Source: Willaertia magna
Lineage: Eukaryota; Heterolobosea; Eutetramitea; Acrasida; Naegleriidae
Assembly: GCA_902984215.1 (NCBI GenBank)
Contig: CADWAF010000461.1
Coordinates: forward strand, 1-12,134
Direction: 5' to 3'
Length of the DNA: 12,134 bases
A model generated the notes under the pieces. It was not told the origin of the DNA and made no database searches. It saw only the letters and a list, made by a program, of their open reading frames with translations. This document shows, in pieces, positions 1-8,794 of this stretch (its first letter is position 1; every line of letters starts with the position of its first letter). The position numbers and the translations under genes were made by a program.

Positions 1-3000
1 AACTAGTCATTCCAGTCAACCCAAATAATTTCCAAAAACTTTCAGGTTCATTTCCTTGTTCAATTATAATAATATTATTTTTAGATAAATAATTTCCTAA
101 ATAAGTAGCACATTCCATTTCCTTTTCATTACAACATTTACCTTTCCAAATAAATACTTGTTTCTTTTCAATTGTTGTAAATAAAGTAATATGATTAATA
201 TTAAATAATCTTTGTAAATCATCTAACACAATAATATCTGTTAAATCTACTTGAACTGCACGTGTTTTATCAATTGGATTACTTTCATCTTGAGTTGTAT
301 TCACATTACGAATATCATAGACTATTACATTATTTAAATTTAATCTTTTATCATTTTCTATATTTGTTAATTTTTTATATTGTTCCTTTACAATAGTATT
401 ATTATTATCAATAAATTTACCTAAATGTAAAATGATAAAATTATTAAAATAATTATTAAAAATTGAAATAAAATGTTTAGTTTCTTTTTGTTGAATAATT
501 CTAATTTGAGGTACTTCTCCAGAATTATCATCTGAATTATTTACTAAATTAGTAACATCAATTGTTAATAAAGCAGATGCTCCCTTTTCATTTATAGAAG
601 AATCTCTTCCTTGCCAGAAATATACAATATATCTATATTTGTTATTTTTAAAATATTTAAATAAAATAACAAAAGAATCACCAGAATAGAAATGACCAAA
701 TAAATCTTCTTTCATTGCCATTTTAGTAAATCCTTCAACTTTAAATATTTGTAATTGATTTTTATCTTTGTAAATTTCTTCATGGAATATAATTTCACGT
801 TGTAAAGTATAATGTTGGTTGACCATTTTAATAACATCTATATCTGGTTGTTCCATTTTTGGAGCTACATTTCCTTTTCCATTAAATTTCTCTTCTAAAG
901 CAGCTGAAGATACTGCAATTGGTAAAACACCAAAATAGTCACTTAATTTTTCTTTAAATAGAATAGGTTCACCATGTTCAACAATTTTACAAACATAAGT
1001 CCAAAAGGGTCTCTTTAAAGTATCTAATTGTTCTAATTTAGAAACTAATTTCTTTGTAAAGTTTTTTGTAAATTTATCACTAAATTTACCTTCCCAAATA
1101 TAAATTTCACTAAAACAATCTAAAATATAAACAAAATTAGAATTAAAATCTTTAGAAGAAGGTTGACTTTCTTTTACAATTTTTAATTCTACTTTACCAA
1201 ATATATCATCATTTAATAAACTATATTCATCTTTAATAAAATTAATTCTATATAAAGTAAATTGTTTTTTATATAAATTCTCATATTCTAAATCAGTAAT
1301 CATTCCCTTTTCAGGAATGTTTTTCATAAATACTTTAATTAAATCATCATCTAAACTATCTTTAAATATTAATTTCCAAAATTGTAATTCTTGTTCTTTC
1401 TCTAAATTATCTAAACATTTACCTTCATCAATAATTATAATTTTAGAATTACCACCTCTTTCTTTTAATTTTAAATTTGTAGCTACATCTAATGCTTTAG
1501 CCTTTTTAAATTTATTTGCATATTTACCATTAAATATATAAATATAATTACCATTATCTAAAATAAATACATCTGTTGAATTTATTGATTTAGATGAATA
1601 ATCTATTAATTTAGATGTAATTATTTTATCTCCTTTAATTTGTATTAATAATGATTGTTGATTATTTTTAACTAAATTAGGATCATATTTATTTAAAAAG
1701 TAATCATCCTCTTTATCATCTATTGTTGTTGTTGTATTATTGCTATTATCATTATTATTAGATAATACTTCAGTTACTTTAATTTCTTGATAATACATTT
1801 TAGATTTATCAAAGGCTAATGCTGACTGAGCAATCTCTTTCGTTTTAAATTTTAAGAAACATGTAAAATTTAATGAAGATGGATCTCTAAAGAATTTAAT
1901 ATTTAAAATTTCACCAAATACAGAAAATAAATCAATTACATCTTTTTTAGAACATTTAATTGATAGATTTTCTATTTTAATATAACCATAATTAGATGTT
2001 TCTTCTTCTGTTAATTCTTTTACATTTATAGTATAAGTATCTAATGTTGTTTGATTTAAAACTAAACTTTTTTTACAATATTCTTTTTTAGTAAATGTTA
2101 TAATTGCTATATTAGTTAATTCTGTAGAATTATTTGATTGTAATTCAATCTTTTCAATTTTACCAAAAACAGAAAATATATCAGAAATGTCATCTGTTGA
2201 AAATGTTGTTGAAATTGGCCAAACTTTAATCTTTCCATTTTTATCTTCTTTTTCTTCTTTTAAATTTTCTAAAGATGAACCATTCGGAGAAATAAATGGA
2301 GAAATTTCTAATTTTTCTAAAAGTAAATCTTCTTTACTTTTTTGAGAATTATTTTTTGTAAAATTATTTAACATTTCAATAAAACTTTCCTTTTCCATTT
2401 CATTTAAAGACATAAAATAAAATACATTACTATTTTTAGTAATTAATTCAAAACATAAAGGTAATTCTTCATTTGTTAATTCCATTTCTGGAATATTGTA
2501 ACATTTTTCTTCAATTTTATCAAAAATAAAGAATTGATCAAATTTTATATTTTTTAAATTTCCTTTTAAAGAAATTATAATTTCGGGTTTAGTTTGTTTT
2601 CTATTTTTGTAAATAAATAAACATTCATTATTTAAAATAAACCAACACTTTTTCCAATAAGTTGGAATTCCGGAGTTATCGGAACTTTTTTGTAACATTA
2701 AATAAAATCCTTTTTTAACGTTACAAAAATTATTTAATGAATTTTTTATAAATTGATTATTAATTATTTTTGTAATTGTGGTTGACCATTCTTTTGCAAT
2801 TTCTTTCGTGTCACAACTTAAATATAATAAATTAAAATTATAATTTTGTAAAGCATCATTGTAAAATATTTCTAAAATTTGTGAATCTTGTAAATTTTCA
2901 TCTCCGAATAAATGTGCTTTGTGTAAATAAATTAATTGATCTAAAAATAGAATTCCTTCTTTATCTTTATCTCTACTATATTTAGTAATTAAATTTAATT

Positions 3001-4828
3001 TTGTAACATTTTCTGATTGTATAATTTCATCTTTCATTTGTTTGACCCTTTCAGGAGTTTCTCCGTAAATTAATATTCCATTGTTTGGAGAATTCTTTTT
3101 TTGTAATTGTTCATTGTAATGAATTATACAAAATATTGGTTTCCATTTTTGTGTTTTTGAATTCCACATTTGTAAATAATTAGCTAAATAAAATGAAGAT
3201 AAAGGAATTGACGGAGATGTCGGAGATGAATTATTTCCATAAATGTTAGGATCGGAATTTGATTTTCCAACTAAAGAAACTCCTTTAGATCTTTTTCTAG
3301 TAATTAAATTTTGTAAATTTTCATTTAATTTCTCTCCTTTTTGTAAAGTATTTTGAATTGTCTTAATATCCTCTTGTTGTTGTAAACTTTTAGGATCCAA
3401 TGAAATTGTATCAAGTTTACAAATATTTCCGTCCTTCCATTCTTGTACATTTAAGGAAGGATTTCCGGAGAAACAATTTGGATAAATATCGGCTGGAAAG
3501 ATTTCACTTGAATTTTGATCTTTCTTTCTTGGAACGTAGAAACTTACAAAATCAACAGTTTCCAAGTTTGTTAATTTTATAAATTTAGCAGTTTCAAATT
3601 CTTTTGTATTAACTTTCCTTTTTGGTAACATACTCATTCCTGTTATGGTAGTTTGAGTTTTATATTCTGACATTAAATGTACAAAAGGAGCTTCAGAAGA
3701 GTCAATTTCATAAACTCTAATTTTAGAATCTCCTTTACCAAATAAATATAATAATTTACAAGTTGAATCATAAAAGGAAAATAATTGAGTTGGTGTTTGG
3801 TCATTTTGTAATACATTTTTAGTAATTGGACCCTTCTTCATTCCCTTCCTTAAATCATATAAAGAATACTCGCGTTGCCCATGCGCATTAAACCCAACTG
3901 TAAAGAACTGATCATGATCAGTACATGTAATTCTAAAGCCTTTCTTCCCTTCATGAGCTTTACCACTCTATTCAAATATTTTTAATTATTTTTGTAATTA
4001 ATAAAATTTACTTACAACAATTGTAGTTGATGTTCTAGGATCAAAAACTCTAGCAATACCATCTTTACAACTTGTATATAAAATATTTCCTTCATTATTC
4101 CAATCCCATGATTGTAATAAATCATCATTCATAATTTGATAACATTCTTTTTGTAAATTTAAATCCCATAATCTTAAAGTATTATCTATTGAACTACTTA
4201 TAAATAAATTATTAACCATTGGATGAAAATCTCCAGTATTCACTTTCTTTAAATGTCCTTTTAAAGTATAAGAATTATTTTCTTCACAATATCCATGTAT
4301 TGTATTTTCTTTATCTTGAATTTTCCAAATTTTAATTGTTGTATCTGCAGAACATGTTGAGAATAAATGAAAGTTATTAGAATAAGAAGGAAGGAAAGGA
4401 GAGAAGGAATGATCATGTACAAAGCCTGTATGATCGGAAAGTAATGGTGGATTAGCATTAGCTCTTCTATGTTTTGCATCTTCAGGGACATCTTCATGTC
4501 TCATTACTTATTTTTAACATTATTATGGTTTTAATTAATTATTATATTGTATTATTTTTTTAATTGAACAGTTTAAATAATACTTACTAATAATACCTCC
4601 ATAAGTTCCGAAGGGTAATGCAAAATATCTTTGATTTGAACTGATAACAGTAGATTCCGCAGAGCATGCTGATTTATTTATTTTTCCCAAGTTTGAAAAA
4701 CTTAATTCTTTTTTAGTTTCTTGACCAAATAGATTTTTAAAAGTAGAAGATCTAGAAAATTGAAAAGAAGAAAAACTTTGAATTTTTCTAGGACCTATCG
4801 ACGATGATGAAGAAGATGTTGTTGACAT
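1..4828 (-). CDS. vilA: Villidin-like coronin/PH/RRM/gelsolin protein, 3'-partial
   Basis: Exons 4828-4588, 4506-4016 and 3967-1 join in frame and give at least 1566 residues; the C-terminus lies beyond the window. The start is the ATG at 4828, preceded by ACA. Residues about 25-430 form a coronin-type WD40 propeller: N-terminal FKNLFGQ, then GHLKKV, RVFDPRT and KAHEG, with the coronin C-terminal extension (ADIYP) near 400. Two PH-like domains follow (about 500-650 and 658-779), then two RRM-like domains (about 823-896 and 906-978). Four gelsolin segments follow from about 1016; they look most like G2, G3, G4 (FYSGDSFVILF) and G5 (GNEPESFWKLFG). The order WD40-PH-gelsolin matches Dictyostelium villidin, an actin- and membrane-associated protein of about 1700 residues. 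A G6 segment and villin headpiece would therefore be expected off the left edge. The RRM pair is not something I know from villidin. Gelsolin G1 is not seen. Confidence 0.85.
1766..1984 (-). other. RRM-like domain 2 inside the villidin-like protein
   Basis: Residues about 906-978. The RNP2-like strand is YIKIENL, the helix and turn are DLFSVFGEILNIKF (a very typical RRM pattern), the RNP1-like strand is FTCFLKF, and the final strand is QEIKVTEV. It follows the first RRM after only about nine residues (897-905). It is joined to the gelsolin segments by an Asn/Thr-rich linker. This is the more canonical of the two. Confidence 0.8.
2012..2233 (-). other. RRM-like domain 1 inside the villidin-like protein
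   Basis: Residues about 823-896 fit the RRM beta-alpha-beta-beta-alpha-beta order. The RNP2-like strand is KIKVWPI, the helix and turn read DIFSVFGKIEKI, the RNP1-like strand is NIAIITF and the last strand is TINVKEL. The usual RNP1 aromatics are mostly replaced by aliphatic residues, so RNA binding is not assured. It lies just after PH2 and a charged linker. Confidence 0.75.
3968..4015 (-). other. Intron 2 of the villidin-like gene
   Basis: A 48-nt intron with donor GTAAGT at 4015 and acceptor TAG ending at 3968, in phase 0. Splicing joins TSTTIV to SGKAHEG, restoring the coronin 'DPR...KAHEG' segment. Reading through hits a stop at 3998-4000. Confidence 0.88.
4507..4587 (-). other. Intron 1 of the villidin-like gene
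   Basis: An 81-nt spliceosomal intron with donor GTAAGT at 4587 and acceptor AAG ending at 4507. Exon 1 (241 nt) ends in phase 1. Joining gives Gly-Gly-Ile-Ile-Ile-Met-Arg-His and continues the coronin propeller. Without splicing, the frame stops within the intron. Confidence 0.85.
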
Positions 4829-5012
4829 TGTGTCAATTCTTATCAATTAATTTTTTTTAATGGTGGTCTCGTTCAGATTCTTGAAATTGGTGAATTGTCT
4901 ATTTTTTTTGAAAAAGAAATTTGATAAGGCTAGCCTTCATCACCCAATTTTGCCTTATAGTGTTTAATTAGCAACAAACAATTCATTGTAAAATAAATAA
5001 ATAAAAAAATAA
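4829..5012. promoter_or_regulatory. Shared upstream region of the villidin-like and RCC1 genes
   Basis: A 184-nt gap between two divergently transcribed starts (ATG at 4828 on minus, 5013 on plus), so both promoters must lie here or reach into the genes. It holds T-runs near 4850 and 4900 and an A-rich leader before 5013. A perfect 12-bp palindrome, AAGGCTAGCCTT, sits at 4926-4937, with another GCCTTAT arm at 4952-4958. No TATA box or named factor site can be assigned with confidence. Confidence 0.5.
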
Positions 5013-6203
5013 ATGCAAAAAGTTAAAGGCCACATCTTTCATACTTTCGGAAATGCCACAACAACTAATGATATGATCTTTATGGAAAAAGAATTTGAAC
5101 CAACAACTTTATTTGATTTAGATTTTCATTATAATTTTATAGATAATATTTATTTTGGAAATAATAATATCTTTTTTCAAACAAATAATCAATCTACCAT
5201 ATTTGGTTATGGTAATAATGATAGAGGTCAATTAGGTGTTGGTGATTTCCAAAAAAGAGAAATCCCAACAAAACTATTTATCTCTAAATATAATGATAAT
5301 AATGAAAGATTATTATTACAACCAAATGAAAAGATTATAAATATTTATTGTAATACAGATGCAACTACTTTCCTTTCTAATTATGGAAATCTTTATTATA
5401 GTGGTTCTAGAAAGAATAAAATATTTAAATTAGAAATACCTGAACAATTTATACAAGTTGATATGACAAATAGTTTTTTAATTGGAATTACAAAAAGTTT
5501 TAAAATTTATTCAATGTCATTAGGAAATAGTTATAATTTTAAATATTTAGGTTTTAAAATGGAAGATATTAAACAAATTGATAAAAATGATTATCCTATA
5601 AAATTATTTAATGGTGGATTTATTGTAACAAATTTAGGTAAAGTTTTACAAAAAATGTCACAATACTATTTTTTAGAATATAATTTACCTTTTAAACCTT
5701 TAAATATTTATTATTTTAATGCAAATGAAAAACAATATTCAATTTTCTTTCTTTTAGAAAATTATGATATTTACGTTTTAGGAGATAATACTTATGGTCA
5801 ATTAGGTTTAAATGATAAATGTAAAGAATTAACAAAGTTAGAATATCAGTTTGATAGTCCAGTTATTTCTATAATTGGAACATTTGGTTTTACTATTTTT
5901 CAAACTAAAGATTCAAATTTTTATTGTTGTGGAAAGAAGAATGATTTATTTTTAACAAATAAAGAAACAATGTGTTTAATGCAACCAACATTGATTGAGA
6001 ATATAAAATTAAAATTTAAGAATGAAATAAGGAAATTAGGTGAAGAATATATTGTAAAGATTTATTGTTCTAAATTTATTACAAATACATTTATAATTAC
6101 TGAAACTATAGTTTACAATAGAATTGTAAGAATGATGAGTGAGTTATTATCATTAATTTTAAAAGAGAATTGTAATTTTTCAGATATTATAATTAAAGTT
6201 TAG
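5013..6203 (+). CDS. RCC1-repeat protein ending in a BTB stub
   Basis: An intronless 396-residue frame. The start is the first ATG after an A-rich leader. RCC1 blade motifs are clear near residues 63-88 (GYGNNDRGQLGVGD) and about 252-270 (VLGDNTYGQLGLND). Weaker blades lie between and after them, so it is probably a degenerate seven-bladed propeller. RCC1 propellers act as exchange factors or protein-binding scaffolds; no partner can be inferred here. The C-terminus, LKENCNFSDIIIKV, looks like the opening strand of a BTB domain ('F-S-D-[V/I]'), as in RCC1-BTB proteins, but the frame stops right there. Its last 11 nt overlap the 3' end of the hydrolase gene on the other strand. A possible AATAAA lies at 6257-6262. 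Confidence 0.8.
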   Translation: MQKVKGHIFHTFGNATTTNDMIFMEKEFEPTTLFDLDFHYNFIDNIYFGNNNIFFQTNNQSTIFGYGNNDRGQLGVGDFQKREIPTKLFISKYNDNNERLLLQPNEKIINIYCNTDATTFLSNYGNLYYSGSRKNKIFKLEIPEQFIQVDMTNSFLIGITKSFKIYSMSLGNSYNFKYLGFKMEDIKQIDKNDYPIKLFNGGFIVTNLGKVLQKMSQYYFLEYNLPFKPLNIYYFNANEKQYSIFFLLENYDIYVLGDNTYGQLGLNDKCKELTKLEYQFDSPVISIIGTFGFTIFQTKDSNFYCCGKKNDLFLTNKETMCLMQPTLIENIKLKFKNEIRKLGEEYIVKIYCSKFITNTFIITETIVYNRIVRMMSELLSLILKENCNFSDIIIKV

Positions 6204-7311
6204 ATATTCTAATATTTTCATTATTTCTATTTTTAGAATTTACTTTTAAAAAACATAATAAATGTTTCCAAATTAATTCATTCTTTTTTTTAAAAAATCC
6301 AAAATGTCCAATTTTTAAACCAGTTCTTCCTTTCACATTAATTTGATGATGAAATTCATTTAAATTATTTAAAATATTTAAATCTTCATCTAAATTTGTA
6401 ATATCTCTTTTATTTATTTTAAAATCTTTCATTTTATTAAAATAAGTAAATTTCTTAAATAAGAAATAGACACTTGAAGAAGAAGCAAATACATCTCCTT
6501 TAAAACTATAACTTAAAACTGGACAATTTAAATTACTTGTTGTAAAATCTTTTGTTTCTTTAGGGAATGCTCCAAATACAAATTTAGAATGTCTTGAGCT
6601 TTTAGCACATTGTAATGCACAATCACTAGGTAAATCATAAATAGGTAAATTATTTGTGATAGGTCCAAATATAGGACATAAAATATAACTAACAAATGTA
6701 TATAATAAAAAACTAATCATTCTATCGTGATGTGATGGATAACCACTTTGTGACGCTATTGTAACAAGTCCACCATTAATTTTTTGTAAATAATCTTTTG
6801 GGACAAATGCTAATACCATTCCACTTATAGAGTGACTAATAAAAAATAATTTAACATTGTAATCTTTATCTAGAATATTATCATTAGAAGATATAGTTTG
6901 ATATAATGTTAAATTTTGTAAAAAATAATTATCTAAATAATCAATAACTGCTGGAATGTCATATTTTCCTCTATGAATTAAATCAGTAGATAAATTATTA
7001 ATATTATTATTATATTTATTATGAATTAAATGTTTAGAAGAAAAACATCCTCTATAATCAAATAAAAGAACTCTAAAATTCTCTTTTGCTAAAAATATAC
7101 CAAAGTCTAAATAATATTCCTTTTTTATTCCAACAGCACAACCTATAATTATTTGATGAATATTTAAATATTCAGATAAATTATTTATATTTTTAGGTTC
7201 AATTAATAATGCAGATAATAAATAATTATCTTTTGTTAAAATTGTTACATCAATAATTTTAATATTATCATCTACATTAACTTTCTTTCTTTTCAATAAC
7301 AAACCCTTCAT
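6193..7311 (-). CDS. Alpha/beta hydrolase (COG4757-like)
   Basis: An intronless 372-residue protein; the ATG at 7311 has the context AACAATG. An oxyanion-side strand and turn lie near 53-62 and FDYRG at 84-88. The nucleophile elbow SHSISG is at 159-164, making Ser161 the likely nucleophile. The acid is likely Asp273 in FKGDVFAS, and the base His336 in GHFGFF. The combination DYRG, HSxSG, GDxFAS and GHFGFF fits the predicted serine hydrolases of COG4757. The substrate is unknown. The elbow has Ser where Gly is usual before the His (S-H-S, not G-H-S). Asn-rich inserts at 99-107 and 142-152 lengthen it. A hydrophobic stretch at about 200-217 is part of the lid region or membrane-contacting. The 3' end overlaps the RCC1 gene by 11 nt. 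Confidence 0.78.
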   Translation of the reverse strand: MKGLLLKRKKVNVDDNIKIIDVTILTKDNYLLSALLIEPKNINNLSEYLNIHQIIIGCAVGIKKEYYLDFGIFLAKENFRVLLFDYRGCFSSKHLIHNKYNNNINNLSTDLIHRGKYDIPAVIDYLDNYFLQNLTLYQTISSNDNILDKDYNVKLFFISHSISGMVLAFVPKDYLQKINGGLVTIASQSGYPSHHDRMISFLLYTFVSYILCPIFGPITNNLPIYDLPSDCALQCAKSSRHSKFVFGAFPKETKDFTTSNLNCPVLSYSFKGDVFASSSSVYFLFKKFTYFNKMKDFKINKRDITNLDEDLNILNNLNEFHHQINVKGRTGLKIGHFGFFKKKNELIWKHLLCFLKVNSKNRNNENIRISKL

Positions 7312-7606
7312 TGTTACTATTTAGATAATCGAATGAATTTATAACTAAAGAGAATAAAAACCTTTTTTTTCAAAGGGGAAGATGACAATCATTTCACATG
7401 TTGTTGAAGCTTCATGCCTTAAGGGTAATTATTCTTTGAATTTCTAAAGATTTATTCTTCACTTTACAAAAAAAAACGTCTTTAATTTACACATCACTTT
7501 CAGTCATTACAATAGTTTCTTCCCATGCCAACCACAAATAACCATTGTAAACTTGTTACACCATAAAATTTTTTTAAAATTAATTTTTAGAAAATTACAA
7601 GAAAAA
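7312..7606. promoter_or_regulatory. Upstream region between the hydrolase and the RCC1 fragment
   Basis: A 295-nt stretch without a supported gene. It separates the divergent hydrolase start (7311) and the RCC1-like ATG (7607). It contains T/A runs at 7362-7371 and 7468-7476 and two adjacent short palindromes, TGAAGCTTCA (7405-7414) and CCTTAAGG (7417-7424). An intron-like TTTTTAG at 7584-7590 with a donor-like GTAAAC at 7547 was tested. Joining from the ATG at 7525 gives an immediate stop, so I do not call an extra exon. Confidence 0.45.
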
Positions 7607-8131
7607 ATGGAACTACTTAGGGTTATGAATGATAATAACAATGATACTTTTAATTCCATTCCTTCTTTTCATAAGAAAATACTTTTACCAATTAAATTTA
7701 TTAAAAATAGTGAAGAATATATTATTCTTATTACAATAGCAGATGAAATATTTATTTATAAACATATTATGGGTGAAACATTTGAATTTATTAAAATAAA
7801 AAATAATTTAAATAAAATTTGTGATTTAGAATGTGGAAATCTTTATTCAATTATTTTAAATAATTATAATGAATTATTTATTTATGGAACTTTTGAATCA
7901 CTTTTTAATAATTTAAATGAATTTATAAAATTAAAATTTAATTACAATGAAAAAATTAAATTTATAAGATGTGGTTTTAATTTTATTTATTTAATTACAA
8001 ATAATAATTCAATTTATTCAATAGGTAAAAATAATTATGGACAATTAGGTTTAGAAAAGGAAATTACTTTTAGAAATTTTTTTACAAAAATAAATATTTT
8101 AACAATTAATGATTTTATCGTCACCTGCTGA
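7607..8131 (+). pseudogene. Truncated RCC1-repeat gene fragment
   Basis: A frame of 174 residues from the ATG at 7607; an upstream in-frame TTG is not a credible eukaryotic start. Weak beta-propeller strands (IFIYKHI, LFIYGTF) lead to one clear RCC1 motif at about residues 135-155 (IYSIGKNNYGQLGLEK). The protein then ends shortly afterwards. The other RCC1 gene in the window is 396 residues long, so more than half of a propeller is missing. The final codons (NDFIVTC) are read through the opposite-strand RACK1 sequence, so the true homologous part ends at about 8105-8118. It may be a pseudogene, a breakpoint product or an assembly chimera. Transcription cannot be judged. Confidence 0.65.
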
Positions 8132-8686
8132 AATCATTCGTATATCATCCATTAATTGTGATTGTGTCATTTTTACACAACTGACACAATCATTGTGATA
8201 TGATGTACTACAATTAATATCATCAATTGTATATTTACATATTCCTAATGTATTCCAAAGTTTCAATGTCTTATCTTTTGAACTTGAAACAATCATTCTA
8301 TCATCTAATGAAACTGAAAATGATGTAATTACATCTTTATGTGCGTTTTTTTCACTGTCACTTTCTGGAAAATTACGATAAATTTCACCAGTTTCTAAAT
8401 CCCACAATTTCAAAGTTTTATCAAATGAACTTGAAAATAAATACTCTCCACTATGTGAAACGAATAAATCTGAAATTAAATCTTCGTGACCTGTAAATGT
8501 CTTTTTCACTTCTGCATTGACAATTTTGTTTTTCTTATCTTTGGTTATTTCCCAAATTAAAATACTTTTATCTTTTGATCCCGATATCAAAATATTTGGG
8601 TTTGTTGAATGGACGCATAAGCTAGTGACAGTATCGTAATGACCCTCCAGTTCTCCTTCGGAAAGTAAAACCTTTGGTGTCTGCAT
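8099..8686 (-). pseudogene. RACK1: RACK1 N-terminal half, truncated after WD repeat 4
   Basis: RACK1 is a seven-bladed WD40 scaffold on the 40S ribosomal subunit. From the ATG at 8686 the 195 residues hold WD1 (GHYDTV...LIWEI), WD2 (GHEDLISDL...LKLWDL), WD3 (AHKDVITSF...LKLWNT) and most of WD4 (HNDCVSCVKM...SAGDDKII). The family-specific LWNTLGICKYTI after WD3 identifies RACK1 rather than another WD protein. RACK1 is normally about 315 residues. Here the last strand of WD4 and all of WD5-7 are absent, and the frame ends in Asn-Cys-stop. No GTAAGT-type donor at the break or RACK1-like continuation is visible on this strand to the left. There is a small insert (ESDSEKN) before WD3. An incomplete propeller is unlikely to fold as normal RACK1. 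Confidence 0.8.
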
Positions 8687-8764
8687 TTTTTAAGATTTGA
8701 GATTCACTGTTTTACAATGGTATTTCTTTTAAATTTCAACACTGGAATTGAAAAATTATTATTA

Positions 8765-8770
8765 TTTATT
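8765..8770 (-). terminator. Candidate polyadenylation signal of the ABC transporter gene
   Basis: AATAAA on the minus strand, about 25 nt past the ABC stop codon (8795-8797). It lies in the 108-nt gap before the RACK1 start at 8686. That gap (8687-8794) is short and A+T-rich, and must also carry the RACK1 promoter. Called from the hexamer alone. Confidence 0.35.
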
Positions 8771-8794
8771 TACACCTTTCGCAAACAAAATTAT

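Noticed and set aside
1317..1541. A 74-codon plus-strand frame, with another of 60 codons at 3400-3582.
   Set aside because: Both are antisense to the villidin-like exon 3, which has domain support along its length.
4261..4497. A 78-codon minus-strand frame overlapping the villidin-like exon 2.
   Set aside because: It is the same strand in a different frame, within a well-supported WD40 coding region, and shows no family feature.
6203..6320. A spliced BTB continuation of the first RCC1 gene beyond 6203 (GTTTAG donor, TTTTTAG acceptor at about 6235, then a Lys/His/Phe-rich reading).
   Set aside because: The donor is unlike every other in the window, the downstream frame stops soon after, and the stretch is the antisense of the conserved C-terminus of the hydrolase.
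7525..7606. An upstream exon for the RCC1 fragment from the ATG at 7525, joined through a GTAAAC...TTTTTAG intron.
   Set aside because: The join gives the wrong phase and a TAA straight away.
7553..7606. Extension of the RCC1 fragment to an upstream in-frame TTG, adding 18 residues.
   Set aside because: TTG is not a normal eukaryotic start. The ATG at 7607 is preferred. The same reasoning moves the villidin-like start from 4846 to 4828.
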